Below are positions 1-9,201 of a DNA stretch of 41,922 bases, piece by piece (within the stretch, counting starts at the first letter, position 1; the number at the start of each line of letters is the position of its first letter). Below the pieces are notes generated by a model. That model was given only the letters and a program-made list of their open reading frames with translations, made no database searches and was not told the DNA's origin. The translations under genes were made by a program, and so were the position numbers. The stretch is from Planctomycetota bacterium (lineage in GTDB: Bacteria; Planctomycetota; Planctomycetia; Planctomycetales; Planctomycetaceae): positions 1 through 41,922 of the forward strand of contig JAQBWV010000026.1 of assembly GCA_027624335.1 (NCBI GenBank). Reading direction: 5' to 3'.

Positions 1-430
1 GTGTAAAGCTCGGTGATTGGTTGTCCGGAACTGATAGCGTAGGGGTGGTCGGTGAGATCGTGGAAGTGGCCGGCGGGATCGATACCCAGTGCGTGGGCAA
101 TGGTGGCCGTGACGTCCCAGGGTCCGAACTTCCTGCTCACCGGATATCAGGCGTGGCGATCGGATTTTCCGACGATCGAATCAGGCGTGACTCCGGCTCC
201 GGCGAAGACGATCGAGTACACCGCCGCCCAGTGTTTGCGGTCGGGGGTTGCTCCGTCGAAGCGAGGTTCCAGAGCGACCAGCGGCGAGCGACCGAACTCG
301 CCCATGCACACGACCAGTGTTTCAGGACAGGAGGCGGTTTTGGGAAAACGAAGTGTAAGAGTCATCGGCTGCTGGTTCAGGAGCATGGGGCTCGCGAAGT
401 GATCACTGCTTTTGATGGGGAACCATCACG
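1..430 (-). pseudogene. Decayed DUF1501 protein, C-terminal remnant
   Basis: On the minus strand one frame keeps the C-terminal half of a DUF1501 protein. It has a stretch reading ETLVVCMGEFGRSP, then RKHWAAVYSIVFAGAGV and GKSDRHA. An in-frame TGA at 147-149 interrupts it, and the same frame then continues with PWDVTATIAHALGIDPAG and a typical DUF1501 end running off the window at base 1. Upstream (above about 430) the frame is closed by another stop and the rest of the family is not recognisable. The remains therefore look like a nonsense-mutated, N-terminally eroded copy. An intact member lies at 14713-16059 and a second remnant near 22 kb. The function of DUF1501 proteins is poorly known; many are exported and encoded next to cytochrome/DUF1549 proteins in planctomycetes. 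The upstream limit is approximate. Confidence 0.7.
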
Positions 431-815
431 TCGGACGCCAGCGGGTTGCTGCTGCGGGAGGTCGATCAGCAGTTCGGAATTCTCAGGTTATTTGTCAGGC
501 TCTGTTCGAGCGAATCCTCGAAAACATCCACCGCCAGTCGCCGCTGACGCTGCAAATCTAAAACACTCGCATCAGTAAACGGTGCCCCCAGGAGACTTCC
601 GGGATCGCCGTACGCACGGACCACCACGAACTACTCGATAAAAGTCCCCAAACCGGCCGCCAGACAATGTTCCGGCCCCAATCGTCTCTCCCAGCCAAAG
701 ACAAGCTGCCTCACCACCGACTTCCTCAGCAAAAAAACACTCTGCCAAACCAGCTTGTGAGACATGCGGGTTCGCAGCCATGCAGAAAGTAAACATCCAA
801 CTGAGTCATGCTGCG

Positions 816-1883
816 TCAGACGTTGAATGGTCCGGCCTGGCGCGGAACTGCCTCCTCCAGCAGTCCGTTCATGGCGAACAACACTGGAGTCCCTCCGGTA
901 TGCACGAAGACAACATCCTCGTCCGCAGAAAACTCTCCACGGCGGATGTGATCGATCAATGCGGCCATCGCCTTTCCTGAGTAGATCGGATCAAGCAGAA
1001 TGGCTTCTGTTCGAGCGACAAGTCGCATGGCTTCCAGGCAATCCGGGCCGGGGGTTCCATATCCTGGAGCGATATAATCCTCCGTCAGATTAATGTCGCT
1101 CGCTTCGAGACGATGAGCCACTTGCAGTCTGGCCGCAACGTCGCAGGCCACTTCAGCCATATCAGTGGCCGTATCCCAGGGCCACGTCAGCGGCGCGATG
1201 TTTCGGACGGGAGCACGAAGCCCGAGAGCAACAGCACCCAATGCCAGACCGGCACCGGTCGATCCACACGAACTCACATAGATCGCTGTCGGAGCGATGC
1301 CTTCCTGCAGGCATTGTTCGGCAATCTCGACGGCACACTCGGCATAACTGATGGCAGCGATCTGAACGACGGGATTTCGGTTCCAGAAAAATGGTCGGTG
1401 CCCTTTGTCTCGAAGTTGCTGCGCTCGATCCGCGATGATGGCGTCGAGTTCTGGCCCGACCGGCACATCCACGAACTCGATCGACGCTCCCATCAGGTGA
1501 TCAAGCAGCAGGTTTCCCTGAGTTTCAACCGGGCCGGTAATGTGAGCCCGACTCAACACCAGATGAATCGGCAGTCCAGCTTTTGCACAGGCCGCTACTG
1601 TCTGCCGACAGTTGTTGCTCTGAACTCCGGCGCCCCACACGAAATAGTCAGCCCCCTCTTCAATGGCGGCTCCCAGCAGAAACTCGTTGTGTCGAGTCTT
1701 GTTTCCACCGAATGCCAGCCCCGTGCAGTCGTCGCGTTTAATCCAGACGGTGGGGCCGCCCAGCTCTTGAGAAAGATTCCGTAACGGCTCAAGTGGCGTT
1801 GGCAAATGTGCAAGATGGAAACGTGGAACACGGTCGATTGCCTGTCGTAGTTCCGCAGGTGAAAGTGGGGTTTCGGTTTTCAT
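816..1883 (-). CDS. PLP-dependent ACC deaminase / D-cysteine desulfhydrase family enzyme
   Basis: This is a 355-residue cytoplasmic enzyme of fold-type II (tryptophan synthase beta family). The N-terminal part has the TPLEPL and WIKRDDCTGLAFGGNK signature. Lys62 in GGNK is the expected Schiff-base lysine for pyridoxal phosphate, and a glycine/serine-rich phosphate-binding loop follows near SSCGSTGAG. The length matches the family. Members either deaminate 1-aminocyclopropane-1-carboxylate or split D-cysteine to pyruvate, ammonia and sulfide; sequence inspection alone does not separate the two. The ATG at 1881-1883 is the natural start because homology begins within about 20 residues. It is a single gene, with the DUF1501 remnant downstream and the SGNH gene divergent from it. 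Confidence 0.88.
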   Translation of the reverse strand: MKTETPLSPAELRQAIDRVPRFHLAHLPTPLEPLRNLSQELGGPTVWIKRDDCTGLAFGGNKTRHNEFLLGAAIEEGADYFVWGAGVQSNNCRQTVAACAKAGLPIHLVLSRAHITGPVETQGNLLLDHLMGASIEFVDVPVGPELDAIIADRAQQLRDKGHRPFFWNRNPVVQIAAISYAECAVEIAEQCLQEGIAPTAIYVSSCGSTGAGLALGAVALGLRAPVRNIAPLTWPWDTATDMAEVACDVAARLQVAHRLEASDINLTEDYIAPGYGTPGPDCLEAMRLVARTEAILLDPIYSGKAMAALIDHIRRGEFSADEDVVFVHTGGTPVLFAMNGLLEEAVPRQAGPFNV

Positions 1884-2287
1884 TAGGCGAAGAATGCTGT
1901 GCGGGAAATGGTTGGTTCGAAAGGCAACGCGATCTCAGGAAAGTCGTCAGGATGACTTCACAGCACCACCTGACGGCGTGCTGATCTTATGACACAGAAG
2001 CTCACAGAGAAAACTCATCCCGAGTCTCAAGCTGTTTTGTCGACTTCCGTTGTTTTCCGGTATGCGGAAGTCTGATACGGATCCACGCGGAGTGGATGAT
2101 GTCGTCCCGATGTGCCTGATCAGCGTCACTGAGTCACGCATCGCTGTTCAGAAGGCATTGAGCACAATGTGGACCATCACATGTTGACCATCACGAGGAA
2201 GCGGCGTTAGAACCGCTTCTCCATTACTGTCAGCTTCATGATTCAGAAATCGTGATCAAACCGTGACACGACAACAGGGATGTCGTC
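1884..2287. other. Intergenic region between divergent genes
   Basis: About 400 bases separate the divergent ACC-deaminase-like and SGNH-hydrolase genes. Promoters for both should lie here, but I see no convincing -35/-10 pair. A short direct repeat of GACCATCAC occurs near 2170-2195. No coding frame has family-like content. Confidence 0.5.
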
Positions 2288-3442
2288 ATGCCGGAACTAC
2301 CCCGCTCGAAATCACTTCCAGTTCGTCGCAAAATCGCATTTGCCACCTGCACCCTATGCGCCTTTGTTCTGAGTGCAGAACTACTGTCTCGAGCCCTGGT
2401 CGACGATTCATCCGGAAGTGCGAGGTTCAGGCAGATCAACGAGATCGTGCTGTTTCTGGGAACCCACCGCTCCGACCTGATGCTCGACTACGATCCCGAA
2501 CGATTCTGGAAGTTGCGGCGTGGTATCCAGATTGAGGATCCTGATAACACCTTCTGGCAGGGGTGTGTTTCCAATTCACTGGGCTATCGCAGCCCGGAAT
2601 TCCAGTTGCAGAAACCGCCCGACACGATTCGAGTCGTCTGTTTCGGCGACAGCAGTACGTTCGGAATCGGCGCTAGAATGGAAGATACGTGGCCCTCTTT
2701 GCTGGAACTCTATCTAAACGAGTCCAGCGAACAGAAATTCCAGGTCATTAATGCGGGCGTACCCGGTTACACGTCTCATCAGGGCCTGCAACATATGCGG
2801 CAGGAGCTGGATCGACTGGAGCCGGACGTCGTCTTTGCCAGCTACGCCAACAATGACTTCTGGCGCTGGGGCGATCATACGGATGAACAACACGCTCAAC
2901 GTTTCAAGGAATCATCGCTGCACACCCGACTGATGCAAAGCCGAGCCCTGCAGGTGATCGACCGGCTCGTTCGACCGTCGACCAAACCGACAGCGTCTGA
3001 ATGGGCACAGTCGACGACCATCAACTATGTGAATCCCAACGAAGAGTGGGTGCCGCGAGTGCCATTGCAGCAGTTCGAAACAAACATCGAAGGCATGTGC
3101 GATCTCTGCGAGTCTCGCCACGTCCCTCTGGCCCTTGTGCTCTGGCCTGATCGCCCGCAGGCCGCAGGACACTGGAGTCCTCGGATCGATTATCAACATT
3201 CGCTCAAGAGCATTGCCGCTCGCCGAAACGTGGTCGTGTCGGATGTCGTCTCAATCTTTCAGCGCAATCGCGCGATGGCGGTCCAATCTTACGTCCCAAA
3301 CGACATCGTGCATGTTGACCGGAACGGCAACCGCCTGGCGGCCATCGCTGCCAGACACGCCGTGACCAGATGCGTCAAAAACTTGCCACGAGTCGCTCGT
3401 AACGTCGAACCAGGCAGATCGAACCTGCAGTCCTCGCGGTAG
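2288..3442 (+). CDS. SGNH/GDSL-type hydrolase, membrane-anchored
   Basis: This 384-residue protein has a basic N-terminus and a hydrophobic segment at about residues 16-36, so it is probably anchored or exported. The hydrolase core shows block I as CFGDSSTFGIG (Ser nucleophile in GDSS), an INAGVPGYTSHQG block (Gly), and ASYANNDFW as the Asn block. The catalytic Asp/His pair is probably DIVHVDRNGN near the C-terminus. SGNH enzymes hydrolyse esters or act as acyl-modifying enzymes on polysaccharides; the substrate cannot be named. An AGGGA sequence lies about 9 bases before the ATG at 2288. It is convergent with gcvT. Confidence 0.85.
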   Translation: MPELPRSKSLPVRRKIAFATCTLCAFVLSAELLSRALVDDSSGSARFRQINEIVLFLGTHRSDLMLDYDPERFWKLRRGIQIEDPDNTFWQGCVSNSLGYRSPEFQLQKPPDTIRVVCFGDSSTFGIGARMEDTWPSLLELYLNESSEQKFQVINAGVPGYTSHQGLQHMRQELDRLEPDVVFASYANNDFWRWGDHTDEQHAQRFKESSLHTRLMQSRALQVIDRLVRPSTKPTASEWAQSTTINYVNPNEEWVPRVPLQQFETNIEGMCDLCESRHVPLALVLWPDRPQAAGHWSPRIDYQHSLKSIAARRNVVVSDVVSIFQRNRAMAVQSYVPNDIVHVDRNGNRLAAIAARHAVTRCVKNLPRVARNVEPGRSNLQSSR

Positions 3443-3600
3443 TGACACCGGTTGGACCAGTTCTCTCACCTGGAGATGGGTGAGCGATGCCGTCTGTGAT
3501 TGCACGCGTACGATGAGTCATCCAGTCGCTCCGCGATCCGGCCAATCTCACCGGGTCACACTCCTTAAACGGATTGCTGGAGGCTGCTGATTTTCGATGG

Positions 3601-4701
3601 TCACTTTGCGCGTTTGTAGAACGGCAGGTCGACGACTTTCGCCGGGTGGCGTTTCCCGCGGATGTCGACTTCAACTTCAGAGCCCGTCTTCGACGCGGCC
3701 ACATCGACATAACCCATTGCGATGGCCTTCTGCAGCGTTGGCGAAAACGTTCCGGAAGTGACTTCGCCGATAACGTCATGCCCGGAAAGAATGGTGGCTC
3801 CTTCGCGTGCGATGCGTTTGCCTTCAAGTTCCAGTCCGACTCGAACTCGTTGTGGCTGCGATTCCGCAATCTTCGCCAGCGCCGCTCGACCAATGAAGTC
3901 TGCGGCGTCGAGTTTGACAGCAAAGCCAAGTCCGGCGCTTAATGGGTCAGTATCCTCGTTCAGCTCATGACCGTAGAGCGGCATCGCTGCTTCCAGCCGA
4001 AGCGTGTCGCGGCAGCCGAGGCCGCAGGCCTGCAGGCCAGTAGGCTGCCCGACTTCCAGAAGACGACTCCACAGTTCCATGCCAGTTTCGGCAGGTACGA
4101 TCAACTCGAAACCGTCTTCGCCTGTGTATCCGGTGCGGCTGACAAGTGCTGTCATGCCAGCGACGGTCATTTCCGAGACCGAATAATATCGATGATCCGA
4201 TGCGGATTCCGCGCCAATCGCCGAAAGGATTCCAGCAGCTTTCGGCCCCTGAACCGCAATCATCGCGTACGAATGCGTCTGATCTTCGAACCTGACATTG
4301 AATCTCGAAATGTGCTGACCGATCCAGTTAACAATCTTCAGCCTGTTTGAAGCATTGACAACGAGCATGTAGCAATCGGGTAGCCGGTACACGAGCACAT
4401 CGTCGAGCACGCCGCCGCTTTCGTTCGTCACCAGCGAATAACGCACCTGCCCGACTTTGAGACGGGAGACGTCATTGGTCAGCAGGTAATCGAGAAGCGA
4501 GCACGCATCGTCGCCCGAAAATCGCAGCCGGCCCATGTGCGAAATATCAAACAACCCTGCAGCAGTTCGCACCGCATTATGCTCTTCGACGATCGTCGAA
4601 TATTGAACTGGCATGTGCCAGCCGCCGAACTCGACCATTCGCCCGTCATGTGATGCGTGCCAGTCATAAAACGGCGTTTGCAGTAAATCGGTGTCGCTCA
4701 T
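3601..4701 (-). CDS. gcvT: Aminomethyltransferase, glycine cleavage T protein
   Basis: This 366-residue protein is a full-length T protein. It takes the aminomethyl group from lipoylated H protein and makes 5,10-methylene-tetrahydrofolate plus ammonia in the glycine cleavage system. Family features include the early FYDWHASHDGRMVEFGGWHMPVQ region split over residues 12-34, GLFDISHMGR, the NDVSRLKVGQ segment, YTGEDGFEL, LGCRDTLRLEAAMPLYGHEL and the C-terminal ALPF-like barrel ending in VDLPFYKR. The start ATG (4699-4701) fits the family. The gcvH and gcvP genes are not adjacent, so the system is scattered or gcvT is transcribed alone. I see no glycine riboswitch in the 228 bases upstream. Confidence 0.96.
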   Translation of the reverse strand: MSDTDLLQTPFYDWHASHDGRMVEFGGWHMPVQYSTIVEEHNAVRTAAGLFDISHMGRLRFSGDDACSLLDYLLTNDVSRLKVGQVRYSLVTNESGGVLDDVLVYRLPDCYMLVVNASNRLKIVNWIGQHISRFNVRFEDQTHSYAMIAVQGPKAAGILSAIGAESASDHRYYSVSEMTVAGMTALVSRTGYTGEDGFELIVPAETGMELWSRLLEVGQPTGLQACGLGCRDTLRLEAAMPLYGHELNEDTDPLSAGLGFAVKLDAADFIGRAALAKIAESQPQRVRVGLELEGKRIAREGATILSGHDVIGEVTSGTFSPTLQKAIAMGYVDVAASKTGSEVEVDIRGKRHPAKVVDLPFYKRAK

Positions 4702-4929
4702 TCTGGTTCTCCATCCTGTCAGGTCAGGGCGGGATCATAGCAGCGACATCGCACCGGTGTGAGTGGATCACGACACCGTTTTACTCGACGCGACTTGATG
4801 TGCTCAAACGCAGGCTCTGAAGGACGAGTTGACATCGCACCTTGCTTTTCGCGTCTGTGCAACTTGCAACTTCGCGTGAAACATCGCGCTCTTCACTGAC
4901 CCTCACCCAGTCCTTCTGCCTCCCGGCGC

Positions 4930-5532
4930 TCAGACAAACAGCTCGGCGATCTTCACTTCCCAGCCGGGAAGAATCTGCGGGGCCGTGAGTCTTTCATCTG
5001 AACCGAGAACGCGGATGTCGACGGCGCTGCAGTATTCGGTCACATGTGTCTGGGCAGGATCAACGACCCAGACGATCTGCGAGCCTGCTCGTAACCAGTG
5101 CAAAGCTTTCTGTTCGACGTCGGAATATCGGTCGGCTGGCGACACCACTTCCGCGACGATGTCGGGAGCGCCGGGCCAGTAACCTTCGACAGGTCCAACT
5201 TCGTCAAGTCGCTTCTGAGTGATGAATGCAACATCCGGCGCTCGGACAGTGTCTGGGTTCTGCTGGATCAGAAACCCAGTTTCCGCCGCATAAACAGCCC
5301 CGAGGCCGTGCTCCTGCACGAAGGCCGCGAGCCTGAACCCAAGAGCCATCGCAATCTTTCCATGTGTAATTCCAGCTGGCGACATGGCCCGAATCTCTCC
5401 GTCAATCAGTTCGTACCGCTGTCCGTCATCGAAGATCGCCAGCAGATTGACCGCCGTCATCGGAAGGTCTACCGAGGCCGCCGACATTTCTGATTTGTCT
5501 GAATCCGCTTGGGTTGTGACGGAAGTAGACAT
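4930..5532 (-). CDS. Uma2 family (DUF820) restriction-endonuclease-like protein
   Basis: This is a 200-residue protein of the Uma2/DUF820 family, which has a PD-(D/E)XK nuclease-like fold and is expanded in cyanobacteria and planctomycetes. Visible family features are YELIDGEIRAMSPAGITHG near residues 40-60, VRAPDVAFI, and PDIVAEVVSPADRYSDVEQK with the acidic and lysine residues of the putative active site, followed by WLRAGSQIVWVVDP. The length is typical. Its role is unproven: nuclease activity is predicted from the fold and no biological target is known. It stands alone between gcvT and msrB. Confidence 0.85.
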   Translation of the reverse strand: MSTSVTTQADSDKSEMSAASVDLPMTAVNLLAIFDDGQRYELIDGEIRAMSPAGITHGKIAMALGFRLAAFVQEHGLGAVYAAETGFLIQQNPDTVRAPDVAFITQKRLDEVGPVEGYWPGAPDIVAEVVSPADRYSDVEQKALHWLRAGSQIVWVVDPAQTHVTEYCSAVDIRVLGSDERLTAPQILPGWEVKIAELFV

Positions 5533-5681
5533 GCGCGAAAGCCTTCTCTCTATGGTGGCAGTCCTGACGGAATGAACGGTGTCATTTCAATTTGCGTCAA
5601 CGTCAGTTCAATCGGCAAAAACAGTCTACGCCCTGCTCAAGTCACTGTTAACATCTGGATTCTGTGAGTCGATCGGAAATG

Positions 5682-6350
5682 TCACTCAATTGCTTCGTTG
5701 GATGCAGGAGTGTCAGTCTGCTCGGCAATGGGCGTCCCTTGTGGTGCAGCTTCAAAAAACCGCAATGAAGCCGAATTCATGCAGTATCGGAGACCGGTCG
5801 GGGCGGGGCCGTCGTCAAACACGTGCCCCAGATGCGCGTCGCAGCGACTGCAGAGAACTTCCGTTCGAACGCCCCCGAATCCAAAGAGTGATCGGTCTTC
5901 CTCTTTGCGAACGGCACCTTCGTTGACGGGTTGGAAAAAACTCGGCCAGCCGGTCCCGGACTTATACTTTGTTTCCGCCGCGAACAATGCCTGGCCGCAG
6001 CACACGCAGCGGTATGTCCCGTCCTTCTTGTTGTCCCAGTAAGCGTTCTTGAATGGACGCTCCGTGCCCTTCTTTCGAGTGACTTGAAACTGCTCCTGAG
6101 TCAGGATCTCCTTCCACTCGGCGTCGGTCTTTGGGAGTTGATCTTCGGGAATTTCTTCAAACACGGCGGGCTCCTGTTTTGTTTCGACGGCTGACTCTCG
6201 CGTTTCCTGTGCCGCTTCGACTACCGGAACGACCTGTGTTGAGGCAACCTGATCTTGTCCGGAAGGCACGGAGTTGTTCACATTCTGCTGACTGTCGGCA
6301 CAGCCGGAGATAATCAGAAGCAGACTCAGCATTGAGACTGGTTTGATCAT
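5682..6350 (-). CDS. msrB: Peptide-methionine (R)-S-oxide reductase MsrB, lipoprotein form
   Basis: This enzyme reduces methionine-R-sulfoxide in damaged proteins. The 222-residue product begins with a lipoprotein signal, residues 1-17 with lipobox ISGC (Cys17), so the enzyme should sit outside the cytoplasm on a membrane. A low-complexity linker of about 50 residues follows. The MsrB domain covers about 70-200 with zinc cysteines 115/118 and 167/170 and the catalytic cysteine in RYCMNS (Cys190). The family signature GTGWPSF is intact. A short tail of about 20 residues follows. No MsrA gene is next to it. Confidence 0.95.
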   Translation of the reverse strand: MIKPVSMLSLLLIISGCADSQQNVNNSVPSGQDQVASTQVVPVVEAAQETRESAVETKQEPAVFEEIPEDQLPKTDAEWKEILTQEQFQVTRKKGTERPFKNAYWDNKKDGTYRCVCCGQALFAAETKYKSGTGWPSFFQPVNEGAVRKEEDRSLFGFGGVRTEVLCSRCDAHLGHVFDDGPAPTGLRYCMNSASLRFFEAAPQGTPIAEQTDTPASNEAIE

Positions 6351-6572
6351 TGAAGCATCCTCACGCGGAAGAGAGAAAAGTTGCTGACGGCGTTACGTCA
6401 CCCAGATTGGGATCGTGTCGGATGCCCGCGACCATTTACGAAGAATCACATTCAGATTAATAGAGCAATTCAGGAAGCACGGCAACGGGCGTAACGGCAG
6501 ATTCTGACTCGGACACGGAAGCCAGGGCAACCGTTTCCGGCAACCTCATGCGGCGAATGGAGTCGTGCTGAC

Positions 6573-7376
6573 GTGCAACTGCTTGACCATATCCACGAAT
6601 CGAAGCGGCGACTTCCGGAGATTCGTACGGACATCGCCGGCATCCATACAAGCCTGCTCGCCGAGTCTCGCTGGATCACGCAAGGCAATTTCACGGCGAT
6701 TCACAATCGCGATCTGGAATTCCTGTTCGACCAATACGACGAAATGTTTTTCGACGGGTTAATCTCTGAGACGATGCGGCAGGTGGGAGCACCATTGTCG
6801 TTTCGCGTCTCAAGACGGATGACAAAAGTCGGCGGCACAACGACCAAATACCGCAAACGCAGCGGTCCCGGTCCGCGGGATTCCTACGAGATCGCAATCT
6901 CTTCGACGCTGCTGTTCTCGACGTTCTACGATGTCGAACGACCGGTCCTGGTCACGGGAGTCGAATGTCGGGACCGTGTCGAATGCCTTCAGCGTATCTT
7001 CGAGCACGAACTTATCCACTTGACCGAGATGCTGGTCTGGGACGATTCGAGTTGCTCACGACAGAGATTTCAGTCGCTGGCCTTTCAGTTTTTCACTCAC
7101 ACCGAGGCGACGCATCAGCTGATTACTCCCGGCGAGCGTGCCGTCACAAAGTTCGGCATTCGGACTGGAGACAAGGTGCGGTTCCGCGTCGACGATGCCA
7201 GCTATGAGGGCTTCGTCAATCGGATCACCAAGCGGGCAACGGTTCTGGTCGAAAACGATTGCAGCCCTCTCTATTCCGATGGAAAACGATACGCCAAGTT
7301 TTACGTTCCGCTGAAGATGCTGGAACCTGTTGGATCATCAACCGCCCGTCCGGGAACTGGCCCACTGGAATCATGA
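6573..7376 (+). CDS. SprT-like zinc metallopeptidase-family protein
   Basis: This is a 267-residue protein starting at GTG 6573; the next plausible start is well inside the conserved region. Residues 45-62 (LEFLFDQYDEMFFDGLI) match the SprT N-terminal helix pattern. The zinc motif HELIH is at residues 145-149, and a further His-rich segment (FFTHTEATH) near 165-175 could give the third ligand. The C-terminal 80 residues (about 190-265) look like a small beta-barrel of the ribosomal-L24/SH3 type. Many SprT-like proteins act on DNA-protein crosslinks or have unknown substrates, so I do not assign one. It precedes the channel pair but is separated from it by 249 bases. Confidence 0.75.
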   Translation: MQLLDHIHESKRRLPEIRTDIAGIHTSLLAESRWITQGNFTAIHNRDLEFLFDQYDEMFFDGLISETMRQVGAPLSFRVSRRMTKVGGTTTKYRKRSGPGPRDSYEIAISSTLLFSTFYDVERPVLVTGVECRDRVECLQRIFEHELIHLTEMLVWDDSSCSRQRFQSLAFQFFTHTEATHQLITPGERAVTKFGIRTGDKVRFRVDDASYEGFVNRITKRATVLVENDCSPLYSDGKRYAKFYVPLKMLEPVGSSTARPGTGPLES

Positions 7377-7625
7377 CCGGCTGACTCATCGGGAATTTCG
7401 TTGTCGGGTACCGCATTGCAAGGCGGACACGGGGAGCTCCGGAGACGTGACAGGTGATGCCGCTTGCATATTCGGATGTTGAATTGCGACGGTCCAGGCG
7501 GTCGGCCTGGTGAACCACTTTCGCCATCCCGCGATATGGTATTGTTGCTGATTGCGGCGTTCTGCCGTCCCTCCAGCAGTGACATATCGATACAACCGTC
7601 GTAAGCCGCTAATCGGAAGTCTTTC

Positions 7626-8327
7626 ATGTTTGCTCAGGCATCAATTCCCCATCCAATTGCGGTCGTCGGCCTGCTGGACGGTCTGTCGGGGCTTTCGACC
7701 CTGGTCATTGTCGGTCTGTTCGCAGCGCACGTGTTCGGTTTTCTTGTGCTCTGGATCTGGTGGCGCCGCGACCTGCGAGCAATCGCGTCTTCGCTTGACG
7801 AATTTACTCGCGGACTGCGGCAACGTAGCCTGATGGATGGCAGCGCTCATCTGTCGGAACAGGTTGACGCGTTTCTGGCGGACGTTGGCGAGGTGCTCGA
7901 AGGCAATGGCAATTCTCAGGACCGGCACCTGCTTTATCACCGCATGGCGATTCTGGACGAGAAGCGACGATACCTCAGTTCGATGTTTTTCGAGACGAGC
8001 TACAACATCTGCCGCACGATGATCGAGGCTTATCCATTGCTGGGGGTGCTCGGAACGATTCTCGCCATCGGGGCCGCATTGCAGACAGGTGACGGAGCGG
8101 ATGCTTCGGCCTCAGTTGGCATCATTGTCAGCCGATTTGGTGATGCCATCTGGTCGACATTTGCTGGCCTGACCGCGGCAGTGTTGCTCATGTTTTTGAA
8201 CAGCGTTCTGGAACCGCGTTTTCAGCGTCTCGCTGAGAATCGTGCCAATGTGCGAACCACTGTCGCACACGCCAAACGTGAACTGGCCATCGGCTCCAGC
8301 AACTCTCTACCGGGGAGTCCCCAGTGA
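7626..8327 (+). CDS. MotA/TolQ/ExbB proton-channel-family membrane protein
   Basis: This 233-residue protein has three membrane segments at about 18-41, 136-153 and 178-200. The first is followed by a long cytoplasmic loop, as in TolQ/ExbB. The second carries the family signature YPLLGVLGT, and the third the AIWSTFAGLTAA type segment that lines the proton path. Such proteins form a proton- or sodium-driven motor with an ExbD/TolR/MotB-type partner. The partner gene follows at once and overlaps the stop codon by four bases (GTGA), so the two are almost certainly translated together. A GGAAG lies before the ATG at 7626. Confidence 0.85.
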   Translation: MFAQASIPHPIAVVGLLDGLSGLSTLVIVGLFAAHVFGFLVLWIWWRRDLRAIASSLDEFTRGLRQRSLMDGSAHLSEQVDAFLADVGEVLEGNGNSQDRHLLYHRMAILDEKRRYLSSMFFETSYNICRTMIEAYPLLGVLGTILAIGAALQTGDGADASASVGIIVSRFGDAIWSTFAGLTAAVLLMFLNSVLEPRFQRLAENRANVRTTVAHAKRELAIGSSNSLPGSPQ

Positions 8328-9169
8328 CGTCCCGCCGTCTCACATTTCAGCTCACGCCGTTACTGGACCTGCTGCTGATCGTGATCTTCGCGCAGTTCAT
8401 GGACGTGCGGGACACGACGGCCGAGCAGGCGCAGTCAACATCGACACAGCTGTCAGCCGCGCAGGAACAACTTGCGGTCACGCAGGGTCACCTTGCGAAA
8501 ATACTTGGGGAGAAACAGCAGGCCGAAACTGACCGGGAATTTCTCCGTGAATCACTGCAGGAGCTGAATGAGTCAACTTCCGGATTGGAAGTCGAACGGA
8601 ATTCACTTGAAGAATCGCTTAAGCGTGCACGCGAACAACGCGACACGATCGCCAGTCTGGTGTCTGACGTGTTTGACCTTCCGGATGAAATGGTCGACGA
8701 GCTGATCCGCATGCGGACACCCGAAAATGTTCGACTGACTCCGGAACAGGTTAAGCGACTCCGGAAGGAGTTCCGGTCTTTCTCGGAACAGAAACCCGGC
8801 GAATCTGTCCGCCACCTGCTCACGTTCGAAGAGATGCGTAAACGCTGTGACATCTGGGAGATCTACATCAACGACACCGGCATGGCTGTCTTTTCGGGAA
8901 GCGGCCAGACTCACACATTCCGAGCGGAGACCGCGCAGGAATTCGCCGCCGAGATTTACGAACGCTACAAAACGCTGCCTCAACCAAAGAGTCTGGTCAT
9001 CATGCTGCTCTCGTACGGCGACGTGAAAGCGTCGATTTACGAAGCCGCCATCGACGGTCTCCCTGTCGTCGCGGAGCGAATGCGCACTGACCAGAGCGGC
9101 CGCTCCCGCTTCGAATACGCGGTGCTCGGCTTTAACCCGACACCCGCGGTCGTTCCCGTAGGCAGGTAG
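8324..9169 (+). CDS. ExbD/TolR-like partner with coiled-coil stalk
   Basis: This is a 281-residue protein with a GTG start overlapping the stop of the channel gene. Residues 7-25 form one membrane helix beginning TPLLDLLLIVIF, with the aspartate expected to carry the proton in ExbD/TolR proteins. A predicted coiled coil rich in Gln, Glu and Leu runs from about 30 to 110. A folded extracytoplasmic domain follows, roughly 150-275, containing ILMLSYGDVKASIY-like text near 230. No OmpA-type peptidoglycan-binding motif is evident, so it is not a simple MotB. The pair probably forms an energised complex acting across the periplasm; its load is unknown. Confidence 0.75.
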   Translation: MTSRRLTFQLTPLLDLLLIVIFAQFMDVRDTTAEQAQSTSTQLSAAQEQLAVTQGHLAKILGEKQQAETDREFLRESLQELNESTSGLEVERNSLEESLKRAREQRDTIASLVSDVFDLPDEMVDELIRMRTPENVRLTPEQVKRLRKEFRSFSEQKPGESVRHLLTFEEMRKRCDIWEIYINDTGMAVFSGSGQTHTFRAETAQEFAAEIYERYKTLPQPKSLVIMLLSYGDVKASIYEAAIDGLPVVAERMRTDQSGRSRFEYAVLGFNPTPAVVPVGR

Positions 9170-9201
9170 GTCAGGCTCCGCCTGACGAAGTCCGACTTCA
9201 A

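Noticed and set aside
21-578. 185-residue plus-strand open frame
   Set aside because: It is the complement of the DUF1501 remnant and has the repetitive Arg/Gly character of a shadow frame.
3465-3484. CTCACC-loop-GGTGAG hairpin between the convergent SGNH and gcvT genes
   Set aside because: The stem is only 6 bp with no T-run, too weak to call a terminator.
4702-4929. Possible glycine riboswitch upstream of gcvT
   Set aside because: The conserved core elements of that riboswitch are not visible in these 228 bases.
7626-9169. Zorya-type anti-phage defence system suggested by the channel/stalk pair
   Set aside because: No ZorC/ZorD-like helicase or ZorE nuclease is adjacent, so the pair alone does not support defence.
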